A DNA stretch of 64,000 nucleotides from CAWCKS01 sp963763485 (GTDB lineage: Bacteria; Pseudomonadota; Alphaproteobacteria; Rhizobiales; Xanthobacteraceae). The translations under genes were made by a program, and so were the position numbers. The notes beneath the pieces were generated by a model. It did no database searches, was not told the DNA's origin, and saw only the letters and a list, made by a program, of their open reading frames with translations. Positions 1 to 8,796 of the stretch are shown here, piece after piece (the stretch's first letter is position 1; every line of letters begins with the position of its first letter). Location of the stretch: assembly GCA_963763485.1 (NCBI GenBank), contig CAVXOW010000004.1:372001-436000 (forward strand). The letters are read 5' to 3'.

Positions 1-783
1 CGGATTTTCAGGAATGCAGCATGCCTTCGGCGCATCGGCTTCATGCTGGGACGACCACCAGTCCGTGGTCCACTCCCAGACATTGCCGATCATGTCGTAC
101 AGGCCGTAGCCATTCGGCGGGTACGCCATCACGGGCGACGTGCGCTCGTAACCATCGGCCGCGCTGTTCTCGCAAGGGAAGTCGCCTTGCCAGGTGTTCG
201 CCATGTGCCGGCCGCCCGGCGTCAACTCGTCGCCCCACGCGAACTCGGCGCCATCGAGCCCGCCGCGCGCCGCAAATTCCCACTCCGCTTCGGTCGGCAG
301 TTCCTTGCCGGCCCAGGCCGCATAAGCCTCGGCATCGCTGTAGGCGATATGGACGACCGGATGATCTGATAACGCGTGGATCCAGCTGCCCTTGCCCGCG
401 GGACGGCGCCAGTTGGCGCCGAACTTGAATTGCCACCAGTTGAAGTAGTCGCGCAGATCGACGCCGTTGTGCTTCGGCGGAACGAACACCATGGAGGCCG
501 CATGCAGCATGTGCGGTAGCGCACCAGGGTAGTCCTCGGCGTTCGGCGGGATTTCCGCTGAGGTCACGTAGCCCGTGGCGTCAACGAATTCCCGGAACTT
601 ACGATTGGTGACCGGCGTGCGATCCATCCAGAAGCCGCCGACAGTGACGCGATGCGACGGCGCCTCTTCCGGGTAGTGATGGTCGGAGCCCATGCGGAAT
701 GTGCCGCCCGGAACCCACACCATCCCATCGAGCGACGGGCAGATCGTGCCGAGATCCTCAAAGACCAGTTCCTGAATGCTCAC
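1..783 (-). CDS. Formylglycine-generating enzyme (sulfatase-modifying factor) family protein, 3' end outside window
   Basis: Reading this strand from a GTG at 783 gives 261 codons with no stop before the window edge. The protein has the family's opening motif MVWVPGGTFRMGS (from about residue 21), then LPTEAEWEFAARGG, GGRHMANTWQGDFP and GNVWEWTTDWW. These mark the FGE/SUMF1 C-type-lectin-like fold that oxidises a sulfatase active-site Cys to formylglycine. The catalytic cysteine pair of the family lies near the C-terminus, beyond position 1, so activity cannot be judged. GTG 783 has GAGG seven bases upstream and an in-frame TAG just before it; ATG at 723 is an alternative start. No sulfatase gene is visible beside it in this window. 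Confidence 0.9.
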   Translation of the reverse strand, partial: MSIQELVFEDLGTICPSLDGMVWVPGGTFRMGSDHHYPEEAPSHRVTVGGFWMDRTPVTNRKFREFVDATGYVTSAEIPPNAEDYPGALPHMLHAASMVFVPPKHNGVDLRDYFNWWQFKFGANWRRPAGKGSWIHALSDHPVVHIAYSDAEAYAAWAGKELPTEAEWEFAARGGLDGAEFAWGDELTPGGRHMANTWQGDFPCENSAADGYERTSPVMAYPPNGYGLYDMIGNVWEWTTDWWSSQHEADAPKACCIPENP

Positions 784-931
784 CGCTCGGCCTCGCGCGT
801 TGACGCGAGAGATGTCGCAAGAATTGCGCTAGCCGGCCATCGGGGATTGCCCTAGGCAATGCCCATGCGTTTACCGACACCGTCGACCGATCGAACGCGC
901 GGGACCTGCGATGGGCCGGTCCAGGCGAAGG

Positions 932-2104
932 TCACGCCTTGGTTGTCCCGGCCTTGGCCGCACGGGCCTTCGGCTGGCGCACCAACGCGTCCGTGTGCTC
1001 GTCGAGTTTTGGCGCGCGGTGCCTGATCGAGGCCGGGGTGCGCGACAGCTTGAACGGCGTTGCGACCAATGGTGCCGGTTTCTTGAGGTCGGGATGCTCA
1101 ACCTTCTTGAGAAACTGCTCCTCGGCGACATGAGGATCATTGAGCGCCTGCTGCAGCGACAACACCGGTGCGCAGGGGATGCGTCCCTTCTCGAGTTCGG
1201 CAACGGCCTCTGCCACCGTGCGGCTGGTGCACCACCGCTGCATCTTCTCCGATAGCAACGTGCCGTTGTCGCCCCGCAGCTGGTCGGTCGTGAAGCGGGC
1301 GTCTTCCAAGAGTTCCGGCTCCCCGATCAGTTTGCACCAGCGCTTGAACATGGGATTGCCGACGACCGCGACAACCAGCCAGCCGTCTTTCATCTTGAAG
1401 CAATCGTTCGGCCCCGAGGTCAGGGACTTGTTGCCGATAGCGCGATGATTTGGCGCGGTCAGCGCCTGCTCGACCAAAAAGCCGGAGGCGACGGTCAACG
1501 CGGTATGCAACAGCGCGGCCTCGACCTTCTGGCCCTTGCCGGATGTCTTCTTCTCCATGATCGCGGCCAGCGTCCCGATGGTCGCGCAGAACGCAGTGCC
1601 GAAATCGACCCACGGCACGCCCATCCGCATCGGCGTGATGCCGTCGCCAGTCAAATGCATCGCGCCCGACATCGCCTGGGCGAGGCCGTCAAAGCCGATC
1701 CGGTTGCGGTACTGCCCGATCGAACCGAAGGTCGAGACATTGGTCGCGATGATGTCGGGCTTGATTTTCGCCAGCGCATCGTAGTCCAGTGCGAGCTCCT
1801 TCAAGGCTTCCATCGGCATGTTGGTGATGACGACATCCGATGTCACCAGCAGATCATTGAAGGCCTCGCGGCCCTCGGGCGTGGTGATGTCGAGGGTGAT
1901 GCCCCTTTTGTTGCGGTTGACTTGAAGGAACAGCGCGCCCTCGCGCTGTTCGGTCACCGGATTGAGCCAGCGGTCGTCGTTGCCGCCCTCGCGATCGATG
2001 CGAATGACCTCGGCGCCGAGATCGCCAAGCAGTGCGCCGCAAAACGGCGCCGCGATATAGCGCCCGAAATCCAGCACGCGAATGCCTTCGAGGACACCGG
2101 TCAT
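932..2104 (-). CDS. CaiB/BaiF (family III) CoA-transferase
   Basis: The 390-residue protein starts RVLDFGRYIAAPFCGALLGDLGAEVIRIDR in pieces typical of family III CoA-transferases, which move CoA between carboxylic acids through an aspartyl-CoA intermediate. GFDGLAQAMSG places Asp139 where the catalytic Asp of the family normally sits. The ATG at 2104 is preceded by AGGAGAAGG; the open frame continues upstream only through a palindromic repeat, so the longer start is rejected. A second family III gene lies just upstream on the same strand (stop at 2245), separated by that repeat. The specific acyl substrate cannot be inferred from sequence. Confidence 0.9.
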   Translation of the reverse strand: MTGVLEGIRVLDFGRYIAAPFCGALLGDLGAEVIRIDREGGNDDRWLNPVTEQREGALFLQVNRNKRGITLDITTPEGREAFNDLLVTSDVVITNMPMEALKELALDYDALAKIKPDIIATNVSTFGSIGQYRNRIGFDGLAQAMSGAMHLTGDGITPMRMGVPWVDFGTAFCATIGTLAAIMEKKTSGKGQKVEAALLHTALTVASGFLVEQALTAPNHRAIGNKSLTSGPNDCFKMKDGWLVVAVVGNPMFKRWCKLIGEPELLEDARFTTDQLRGDNGTLLSEKMQRWCTSRTVAEAVAELEKGRIPCAPVLSLQQALNDPHVAEEQFLKKVEHPDLKKPAPLVATPFKLSRTPASIRHRAPKLDEHTDALVRQPKARAAKAGTTKA

Positions 2105-2133
2105 GACCTTCTCCTGTTGATCACTTTCCTCCG

Positions 2134-2227
2134 CCGCTCGTCCCCGCGGACGCGGGGACCCAGTTTTTGCCAAACAATAAAGGCCCTTTGTGCGAGACTG
2201 GATTCCCGCTTTCGCGGGAATGAGCGG
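2134..2227. repeat. Palindromic intergenic repeat, copy 1 (CCGCTC-bounded family)
   Basis: The element is bounded by CCGCTC (2134-2139) and GAGCGG (2222-2227). It holds two hairpins: GTCCCCGCG...CGCGGGGAC at one end and ATTCCCGC...GCGGGAAT at the other, joined by a spacer resembling CTTGGCAAAAACTGG in the other orientation. Related copies lie at 7168-7264, 8610-8759 and 27742-27836. It sits between two co-directional CoA-transferase genes. Confidence 0.85.
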
Positions 2228-2244
2228 AGTTAATTCAAGCTGCT

Positions 2245-3348
2245 CTAGCGCGACACACCCCAATCGCTCAAAACCTCATCGGTGTGCTCGCCAGCGCGCG
2301 GCGGCGGGCGCTTCACGACGGGTTTTGTGCGGCTGAAGCGCGGCGCTGGCCCCGGCTGCGGGATGCCTTCGACCTCGATGAACGTGCCGCGCGCCTTGTT
2401 GTGCGGATGTTCCAGCGCCTCCTTCACGTCGAGCACCGGCGCGAAGCACACGTCGGTGCCTTCCAGAATCTTGCACCATTCATCGCGGGTCTTGGTCTTG
2501 AACAGCGCGACAAGCTGCTGCTTGGCGGCGTCCCAACCGGCGCGATCGCGCTGCTTGGTCTTGAAGAGGTCGCGGATGTTGAGCCGCTCGAGCAGCTCGT
2601 TGTAGAAGCGCGCCTCGATCGAGGCGATCGAGATATACTTGCCGTCCCTGGTCTCATAGGCGCCGTAGAAATGCGCGCCACCGTCGACCGAGTTCGACGC
2701 GCGCTTGTTGACCCAGGCGCCCGAGGCAGTGCCGCCGAACACGCCCGTGATCAGCGACGCCGCGCCGTCGACCATCGCGGCATCGACCACCTGCCCCTTG
2801 CCGGATTTTTTGGCCTCCAGCAGGCCGCAGACGAGGCCGAAGGCGAGATACAGCGCGCCGCCGCCGAAATCGCCGACGAGATTGAGCGGCGGCACCGGCG
2901 CGCCGTCGCGCGGGCCGATCGCATGCAAGGCGCCGATCAGCGAGATGTAGTTGATGTCGTGGCCGGCGGCCTGCGCCAGCGGCCCCTCCTGCCCCCAGCC
3001 GGTCATGCGGCCGTAGACGAGGCGCGGATTGACCTTGAGGCAATCGTCCGGGCCGAGCCCGAGCCGCTCCATCACGCCAGGCCGAAAACCTTCGACCAGC
3101 GCATCGGCCTTCGCGACCAGCTCCTTCGCGGCTTTGACATCCTCCGGCTTCTTCAGATCGAGCGCGATCGAGCGGCGTCCGCGTGTCAAAAGGTTGAATT
3201 TCGGCTCGACCGGGGTGCCGAGATCGGCCGGCTCGGTGCGATCGATGCGGATGACATCGGCGCCCATGTCGGCGAGCAGCATGCAGCAGAACGGCCCCGG
3301 GCCAATGCCGGCGAACTCGACGACCTTAATTCCTTCCAGCGGACCCAC
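2245..3348 (-). CDS. Alpha-methylacyl-CoA racemase-like family III CoA-transferase
   Basis: A 367-residue family III protein that fits alpha-methylacyl-CoA racemase better than a true transferase. It carries GHDINYIS (His130), LNLVGDFGGG and SIEARFY, matching the His, Asp and Glu regions that form the racemase active site in the mycobacterial enzyme. The racemase interconverts R and S 2-methylacyl-CoA thioesters in branched-chain fatty acid breakdown. The start chosen is GTG at 3348, with GGAGGG seven bases upstream and immediately before the conserved GPLEGIKVVEF; an ATG at 3441 would add an uncharacteristic 31-residue tail. Confidence 0.88.
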   Translation of the reverse strand: MGPLEGIKVVEFAGIGPGPFCCMLLADMGADVIRIDRTEPADLGTPVEPKFNLLTRGRRSIALDLKKPEDVKAAKELVAKADALVEGFRPGVMERLGLGPDDCLKVNPRLVYGRMTGWGQEGPLAQAAGHDINYISLIGALHAIGPRDGAPVPPLNLVGDFGGGALYLAFGLVCGLLEAKKSGKGQVVDAAMVDGAASLITGVFGGTASGAWVNKRASNSVDGGAHFYGAYETRDGKYISIASIEARFYNELLERLNIRDLFKTKQRDRAGWDAAKQQLVALFKTKTRDEWCKILEGTDVCFAPVLDVKEALEHPHNKARGTFIEVEGIPQPGPAPRFSRTKPVVKRPPPRAGEHTDEVLSDWGVSR

Positions 3349-3567
3349 GGTGCGCCCTCCAATGTTGTCGCTTGGTTGTTGCTTGCCGGTCGGTCGTTGT
3401 GCCGGCCCGGACGCTGAGCCTATCGCGCGCGCCTGCGCCACTCAATCCGCACCCGGCACACGTCGAACTGCAGAAATCGCGCGGCTTGGGGCGCTCTGCA
3501 TCGACGGGGCAGGCTTCGCTCGATAGGATACCGAGGGTTTGGGAACGCCAAAAGGGGCGAAAAGAAA

Positions 3568-4731
3568 ATGAAAAGCCTGCTGTTCACGCCGCTGCAGTTG
3601 CGCGGCGTCACCTTGCGCAATCGGATTGTGGTCTCGCCGATGCTGACGTATGCGGCGACCAACGGCTTCGCCAATGACTTCCACTACGTTCATTACGGCA
3701 AGTTGGCGACCGGCGGCGCCGGGCTGATTTTCGTGGAGTCGACCAAGGCCGATCCGCGTGGCTGCACCACGCCGAGGGATCTTGGGCTGTGGAAGGACGA
3801 CTTCATTCCACAGCTGCAGCGGATCGTGCAGTTCGCCAAGGCGCAGGGCGCCGCGATCGGCATCCAGCTCGGCCACTCCGGCCGCAAGGCGCGCAACCAG
3901 CTGCCATGGCAGGGCCGCAAACAGCTCGAAAGCCATCCCGGCGTCGATCATGGCGAGCCCTGGGAGATCATCGGTCCGAGCGCGCTCGCGCAAGGCAACG
4001 GTTACTTCCAGCCGCGCGAGCTGACCCTGACTGACATCCAGGACCTAATCGAGACCTACGGCAAGGCGACCGCGCGAGCGGAGCGTTGCGGTTTCGATGC
4101 GCTCGAAATCCATGGCGCGCACGGCTACCTCCTGCACCAGTTCCTGTCGCCGGCGTCGAACCAGCGCACCGACGCCTACGGCGGCACACCGGAAAAACGC
4201 ATGCGGTTTGCGCTTGAGGTCACCGAGTGCGTGCGGGCGCACTGGCCGGAAGAGAAGCCGCTATTCTACCGCATCTCGGCGGTCGACGAGGCCGGCTGGT
4301 CGGTCGAGGACAGCGCCGGCGTCGCGCGCGAACTGGCGAAGAAAGGCGTCGACGTGATCGATTGCTCCAGCGGCGGCATGAGCGGCCGGCCGATCACCGA
4401 TCCCGAGCATCCGCCGGGCTACGGCTACCAGGTGCCCTACGCCGAAGGCATCCGAAAACTCTCCGGCGTCAAGACCATGGCGGTCGGTCACATCATCCAC
4501 GCCGACCAGGCGGAACAAATCCTGCGCGACGGGCGCGCAGATTTGATCGCGATCGGCCGCGAATTCCTGCACAATCCGAACTGGCCTATTGATGCGGCGG
4601 AAAAGCTCGGCATCGAAAAGCCGTTTGAGACGACGGTTGCGAATTACGGCTACTGGCTGGAGAAGCGCGCCTCCGCCGGTTTTGGCGGCAAGCCGTCGAC
4701 ATGGCAGAGTGGTATCGGCTCCAGCAACTGA
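3568..4731 (+). CDS. NADH:flavin oxidoreductase, Old Yellow Enzyme family
   Basis: This 387-residue FMN-dependent TIM-barrel protein shows the YqjM-like OYE signature: VVSPMLTYAA, HYGKLATGGAGLI, IQLGHSGRKA, IHGAHGYLLHQFLSP and AIGREFLHNP. Family members reduce activated C=C bonds of enones or handle CoA-linked aromatics. The Cys found in many YqjM-type SPMCMYS motifs is Leu here (about residue 26). The start follows GGGGCGAAAAG. It is divergent from the racemase gene and 11 bases upstream of the next dehydrogenase, suggesting a two-gene unit. The physiological substrate is unknown. Confidence 0.9.
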   Translation: MKSLLFTPLQLRGVTLRNRIVVSPMLTYAATNGFANDFHYVHYGKLATGGAGLIFVESTKADPRGCTTPRDLGLWKDDFIPQLQRIVQFAKAQGAAIGIQLGHSGRKARNQLPWQGRKQLESHPGVDHGEPWEIIGPSALAQGNGYFQPRELTLTDIQDLIETYGKATARAERCGFDALEIHGAHGYLLHQFLSPASNQRTDAYGGTPEKRMRFALEVTECVRAHWPEEKPLFYRISAVDEAGWSVEDSAGVARELAKKGVDVIDCSSGGMSGRPITDPEHPPGYGYQVPYAEGIRKLSGVKTMAVGHIIHADQAEQILRDGRADLIAIGREFLHNPNWPIDAAEKLGIEKPFETTVANYGYWLEKRASAGFGGKPSTWQSGIGSSN

Positions 4732-4742
4732 GGACACGTCAG

Positions 4743-5585
4743 ATGGCCAGGATCGCAGTCGTCGCCATGGGTGAAATGGGCGCGGGCGTAGCGCGGCGCC
4801 TGGTCGAGCGCGGCGCGCAAGTGTTCACCTCGCTCGCCGGCCGCAGCGGCGCCAGCGCCGAGCGGGCGCGCGCTGCGGGCGTCACCGCGACGGACGACAC
4901 AGCGCTGATCGAGACCGATCTCTTGCTGTCGATCGTGCCCCCGGCCGTGGCCGGCGCGACGGCCGAGCGCTTCCTGCCGCTGATCGCAAAGGCCGGCAAA
5001 AAGCCCGTCTATATCGACTGCAACGCCATCGCCCCGCAGACGCTGAATGCAATCGCCAAACGCTTTGTCGAACTGAAACTGCCGTTCGTCGACGTTGGCA
5101 TCATCGGCGCGCCGCCGCGCCGCGACGGTTCGAGCCCAAAATTCTATATGTCCGGACCGATCACGAGCGAAGCCGAGACACTGAAGCAGCTCGGCCTCGA
5201 TACCCGCGTGCTGTCAAACAATCTCGGCGACGCGTCGGCGCTGAAGATGTCGTATGCGGGGATCACCAAAGGCTTTCAGGCGCTGGGCTCGGCGATGGCG
5301 CTCGGCGCCGGACGCAATGGCGCGGCGGACAGCCTGATCGCCGAACTGAAGGACAGCCAGCCGCAGCTCTATGGCTGGCTCTGCCGCATGCTGCCCTTCA
5401 TGTACGACAAGGCCTATCGCTGGGACGGCGAGATGCGCGAGATCGCGAAATTTCTGTTGCCGGAGGAAGGCGCCTCAAAGATGCTTGGTGGCGCAGCCGA
5501 TCTCTACGAGCATATCGCCGCCGCCAACCGCGAGGGCCCGCAGTCGGAGATTATGTCGAAGCTGAATCGATTTATCGGGAAGTAG
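4743..5585 (+). CDS. NAD(P)-dependent oxidoreductase, 6-phosphogluconate dehydrogenase-like with DUF1932 C-terminus
   Basis: The 280-residue protein opens with a Rossmann nucleotide site (IAVVAMGEMGAGVARRL, residues 3-19). An all-alpha C-terminal domain contains FQALGSAMALGAGRNG and LYGWLCRMLPFMYDKA, the region usually labelled DUF1932. This architecture belongs to the beta-hydroxyacid dehydrogenase superfamily. The ATG at 4743 is preceded by GAGGA. It follows the OYE gene by 11 bases, so co-transcription is likely. The hydroxyacid substrate cannot be told from the sequence. Confidence 0.85.
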   Translation: MARIAVVAMGEMGAGVARRLVERGAQVFTSLAGRSGASAERARAAGVTATDDTALIETDLLLSIVPPAVAGATAERFLPLIAKAGKKPVYIDCNAIAPQTLNAIAKRFVELKLPFVDVGIIGAPPRRDGSSPKFYMSGPITSEAETLKQLGLDTRVLSNNLGDASALKMSYAGITKGFQALGSAMALGAGRNGAADSLIAELKDSQPQLYGWLCRMLPFMYDKAYRWDGEMREIAKFLLPEEGASKMLGGAADLYEHIAAANREGPQSEIMSKLNRFIGK

Positions 5586-5601
5586 GTCGCGCGCCGCAGG
5601 C

Positions 5602-5970
5602 TCAAGTACCGGTCTCCAGCCAGGCCAATGCGCGATCGCGGTCCTTGCATTCGAACGTTCTGATCTCCGGATCGGCAAAGTGCCGCGCAATCGCCGGAGC
5701 GATCTTCAGCGCAGCGCTGTCACTGACTGCCGCGACGCGATCAATCTTGCGTTGATGCTCCCGAACGAATTTCATGTGCTCGACGAGGGCGGCAAAACTA
5801 TCCCAGCCTGGAAACGAAGGCGCGTCGATCAACAGTCCGGAAAGCTTGCCTTTCTCGAGAATATAGGGGTCGACCAGGCGCGCGACCTCGCGGAAGTCGT
5901 CGGTACTCAGAGCTCCCCTCGGCTCAATGACCAGCACACCTTTGTCTCTGTGAAGCTCGAACGCCATCAT
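5602..5970 (-). CDS. SpoIIAA-like / STAS-fold protein
   Basis: The 122-residue protein (MMAFELHRDKGVLVIEP..., with VEHMKFVREHQRKIDRVA and AIARHFADPEIRTF) matches the SpoIIAA-like family (DUF3478). These are small proteins with a STAS/CRAL-TRIO-like fold thought to bind hydrophobic ligands. No signal peptide or membrane segment is visible. The start has AGGAGA upstream; a second ATG lies one codon downstream. It converges on the dehydrogenase gene with 16 bases between stops. The function is not established in bacteria of this group. Confidence 0.8.
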   Translation of the reverse strand: MMAFELHRDKGVLVIEPRGALSTDDFREVARLVDPYILEKGKLSGLLIDAPSFPGWDSFAALVEHMKFVREHQRKIDRVAAVSDSAALKIAPAIARHFADPEIRTFECKDRDRALAWLETGT

Positions 5971-6152
5971 GGAATTCTCCTGAGGTTCGCGCCCCCGATT
6001 GCATCTGGCCTGCGCCGACGTCCAGCCCGTGCCGGCCGTGTAGGATGAGTGCTGTGGGGTCGCTCGGGAGGAAACAGGAAACCAATCAGCAAAATTACCG
6101 ATAGGACCTCCCAAGATCGCAGGGGAAATGTCGCCGCCGTGCGTTTCGCGGC

Positions 6153-6181
6153 TTGCCGGGGGTGGCACCTTTCGCCTATAG
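6153..6181 (+). promoter_or_regulatory. Putative pyrB promoter
   Basis: TTGCCG (6153-6158) and CTATAG (6176-6181) are separated by 17 bases, close to the alphaproteobacterial housekeeping pattern CTTGAC-N17-CTATAT. Initiation a few bases later would leave almost no leader before the ATG at 6193, which has no obvious Shine-Dalgarno. This is a motif match only. Confidence 0.35.
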
Positions 6182-6192
6182 AACCGACTTTA

Positions 6193-7146
6193 ATGACCTC
6201 AGGTTCCAGATCGACCTTCGTCTTCGGCCACCGCCATCTTCTGGGGATCGAAGGCCTTTCCGCCCACGACATCTCCGGCCTGCTCGAACTCTCCGAAGAG
6301 TTCGTCACGCTCAATCGCCAGATCGAGAAGAAGACCTCGGTTCTGCGCGGGCGGACACAGATCAACCTGTTCTTCGAGGCCTCGACCCGCACCCAGTCGT
6401 CGTTCGAGATCGCGGGAAAACGGCTCGGCGCCGACGTCATGAACATGTCGGTTGCCTCCTCCTCAATGCGCAAGGGCGAGACGCTGATCGACACCGCGAT
6501 CACGCTTAACGCCATGCATCCGGACATTCTGATTGTCCGTCATCACGCCTCGGGCGCGGTGGAATTGCTGGCGCGCAAGGTCGACTGCTCGGTGGTCAAT
6601 GCCGGCGACGGCCAGCACGAGCATCCGACGCAAGCGCTGCTCGACGCGCTCACCATCAAGCGCAACAAGGGCCGGCTCGAGGGGCTCGTGGTCGCGATCT
6701 GCGGCGACGTCATGCATTCGCGGGTGGCGCGCTCGAACATTCTCTTGCTGACCACCATGGGCGCGCGGGTCCGCGTGATCGCGCCGTCGACGCTGTTGCC
6801 GCCGGGTATCGAACGAATGGGTGTCGAGGTCGCCCGCGACATGCGCGAGGGCCTCGACGGCGCCGACATCGTAATGATGCTGCGCCTGCAGCGCGAGCGC
6901 ATGAACGGCTCGCTGGTGCCGTCGAGCCAGGAGTACTTTCACTTCTTCGGGCTCGACCAGAAGAAGCTCAGCTATGCCAAGCCGGATGCGCTGGTCATGC
7001 ATCCGGGGCCGATGAACCGCGGCGTCGAGATCAACTCGCTGGTCGCCGACGGCGCGCAATCCCTGATCCGCGAACAGGTCGAGATGGGGGTTGCGGTGCG
7101 GATGGCGGTGCTGGAAGCGCTGGCGCGCAACCTGCCGAATGCGTGA
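6193..7146 (+). CDS. pyrB: Aspartate carbamoyltransferase catalytic subunit
   Basis: PyrB joins carbamoyl phosphate to aspartate, the first committed step of pyrimidine synthesis. The 317-residue product has the carbamoyl-phosphate loop STRT (64-67, in EASTRTQSSFE), the HPTQ motif (144-147) and RLQRERMNG in the aspartate domain. The ATG at 6193 gives the normal family length; the open frame extends upstream to 6049 but that part is unlike PyrB. The pyrC-like gene follows 139 bases later with a palindromic repeat in the gap. No pyrI regulatory chain is present, as expected for this lineage. Confidence 0.97.
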   Translation: MTSGSRSTFVFGHRHLLGIEGLSAHDISGLLELSEEFVTLNRQIEKKTSVLRGRTQINLFFEASTRTQSSFEIAGKRLGADVMNMSVASSSMRKGETLIDTAITLNAMHPDILIVRHHASGAVELLARKVDCSVVNAGDGQHEHPTQALLDALTIKRNKGRLEGLVVAICGDVMHSRVARSNILLLTTMGARVRVIAPSTLLPPGIERMGVEVARDMREGLDGADIVMMLRLQRERMNGSLVPSSQEYFHFFGLDQKKLSYAKPDALVMHPGPMNRGVEINSLVADGAQSLIREQVEMGVAVRMAVLEALARNLPNA

Positions 7147-7167
7147 GAGTATATGAAGAGATTATTG

Positions 7168-7264
7168 CCGCTCATTCCCGCGAAAGCGGGAATCCAGAGC
7201 CTCACGGACAGAGGCTTGTTGCTTGGCAAAAACTGGATCCCCGCGTCCGCGGGGATGACAGCGG
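7168..7264. repeat. Palindromic intergenic repeat, copy 2
   Basis: Same family as 2134-2227, in the opposite orientation: CCGCTCATTCCCGC...GCGGGAATCC hairpin, spacer with GCTTGGCAAAAACTGG, then a TCCCCGCG...CGCGGGGA hairpin. It lies between pyrB and pyrC and ends about 21 bases before the pyrC start, so it could affect message stability or translation of the second gene. Confidence 0.85.
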
Positions 7265-7285
7265 AACAACTAGGAGGAGGACGCG

Positions 7286-8587
7286 ATGCTGATGGACCGC
7301 CGTCCGATCCTGCTCGCGAATGCGCGGGTCATCGACCCCTCGCGCAATCTCGATGAACACGCCGATGTCCTGATCGCCGATGGCATCATTCGCGACGCGC
7401 GGCGCGGCATCGGTGCGGCCGGCGTGCCCGAAGGCACCGAGATCATCAACTGCGGCGGCAAGATCGTTGCGCCGGGGCTGATCGACTTCAAGGCGTTCGC
7501 CGGCGAGCCCGGCGCGAGCCACCGCGAGACCTTTGCGCAGGCAAGTGCCGCGGCCGCAGCCGGCGGCGTCACCACGATCGTGTGCCAGCCCAACACCTCG
7601 CCAGTGATCGATAACTCCGCCACCGTCGATTTCGTGCTGCGGCGGGCGCGCGACACGGCGATCGTCAACATCGTGCCGATGGCGGCGCTGACCAAAGGTT
7701 TGCGCGGCGAGGAGATGACGGAGATCGGGCTGTTGAAGGCCGCCGGCGCCGTTGCCTTCACCGACGCTGGCCATAGTGTGATGAATTCGCAGGTGATGCG
7801 ACGTACGCTGACCTACGCCGGCGATTTCGACGCCCTGATCGTCCATCACACCGAAGACCCGGATCTGATCGGCGAAGGCGTGATGAACGAGGGCGAGTTC
7901 GCCTCGCGGCTCGGCCTGACCGGCATTCCGAGCGCGGCAGAAGCGATCGTGTTCGAGCGCGATGTACGCCTCGTCGAACTGACCGGCGGGCGCTATCACG
8001 CCGCATCCTTGACCTGCGCGGCCTCGATCGAGATTCTCAAGCGCGCCAAGGACAAGGGCCTGCAGGTTACGGCGTCGGCTTCGATCAACCACCTCTCGCT
8101 GAACGAGAACGACGTCGGCCCCTATCGGACCTTTTTAAAGGTTTCGCCGCCGCTGCGCACCGAGGACGATCGTCTCGCGCTGGTGCAGGCGCTGGCGAGC
8201 GGACTGATCGATGTCGTGATGTCCGACCACGATCCGCAGGACGTCGAGACCAAGCGGCTGCCATTCGCCGAAGCCGACGCCGGCGCGATCGGGCTTGAAA
8301 CCATGCTGCCGGCGGCGCTGCGTTTGTTCCATCGCGACGAAGTCGACCTGATGAGCCTGATCCGCGCCATGTCGACCCGGCCGGCCGAGCTGCTGCATCT
8401 GCCCGGCGGCAGCCTGCGCCCGGGCTCGGCGGCCGACGTGATCGTGTTCGATCCCGACGTGCCATGGGTAGTCGATCCGGCCGAGCTGAAATCACTGTGC
8501 AAGAACACACCGTTTGACGAGGCGAAATTCTCGGGCCGGTGCGTGCGGACCATCGTCGGCGGGCGGACGGTGTTTGCGCTGGGGTGA
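7286..8587 (+). CDS. pyrC: Dihydroorotase-family protein with degenerate metal site
   Basis: A 433-residue class I dihydroorotase-like amidohydrolase encoded just after pyrB, with a strong AGGAGGAGG ribosome site. Functional enzymes carry D-x-H-x-H-x-R-E-P; here the segment at 67-75 is D-F-K-A-F-A-G-E-P, so both metal-binding histidines and the Arg are gone. The later HCED and TDHAPH motifs appear as HHTED and SDHDPQ. The barrel is otherwise intact. In Pseudomonas and others a pseudo-dihydroorotase next to pyrB serves as a structural partner of aspartate carbamoyltransferase, and this protein fits that pattern. The annotation as a working enzyme is doubtful; a second, active dihydroorotase would be expected elsewhere. 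Confidence 0.85.
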   Translation: MLMDRRPILLANARVIDPSRNLDEHADVLIADGIIRDARRGIGAAGVPEGTEIINCGGKIVAPGLIDFKAFAGEPGASHRETFAQASAAAAAGGVTTIVCQPNTSPVIDNSATVDFVLRRARDTAIVNIVPMAALTKGLRGEEMTEIGLLKAAGAVAFTDAGHSVMNSQVMRRTLTYAGDFDALIVHHTEDPDLIGEGVMNEGEFASRLGLTGIPSAAEAIVFERDVRLVELTGGRYHAASLTCAASIEILKRAKDKGLQVTASASINHLSLNENDVGPYRTFLKVSPPLRTEDDRLALVQALASGLIDVVMSDHDPQDVETKRLPFAEADAGAIGLETMLPAALRLFHRDEVDLMSLIRAMSTRPAELLHLPGGSLRPGSAADVIVFDPDVPWVVDPAELKSLCKNTPFDEAKFSGRCVRTIVGGRTVFALG

Positions 8588-8609
8588 TGACGAGCCGGCG
8601 ACATACACT

Positions 8610-8759
8610 CCGCTCATTCCCGCGAAGGCGGGAATCGAGATAGGATGGCGTTAGAGGGCTTGGCAAAGACTGGGTCCCCGCTTCCGATCTCGGGTTTACC
8701 CGAGATCGGCATTAGAATGCGCAAGTCGGCTACAGCCGACTTGCGGCGGGGACGAACGG
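8610..8759. repeat. Palindromic intergenic repeat, copy 3, carrying an inserted two-hairpin element
   Basis: Copy of the CCGCTC-bounded repeat (ATTCCCGC/GCGGGAAT hairpin, CTTGGCAAAGACTGGG spacer). Its GTCCCCGC...GCGGGGAC hairpin is interrupted at the tip by about 61 bases (8685-8745). The insert contains two further hairpins, CGATCTCGGG/CCCGAGATCG and CGCAAGTCGG/CCGACTTGCG, joined by GCATTAGAATG. A related insert lies at 61990-62053. Confidence 0.8.
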
Positions 8760-8796
8760 TCAAAAAAGGACCGGCTCCTGTGGAGGAAACGCAACA

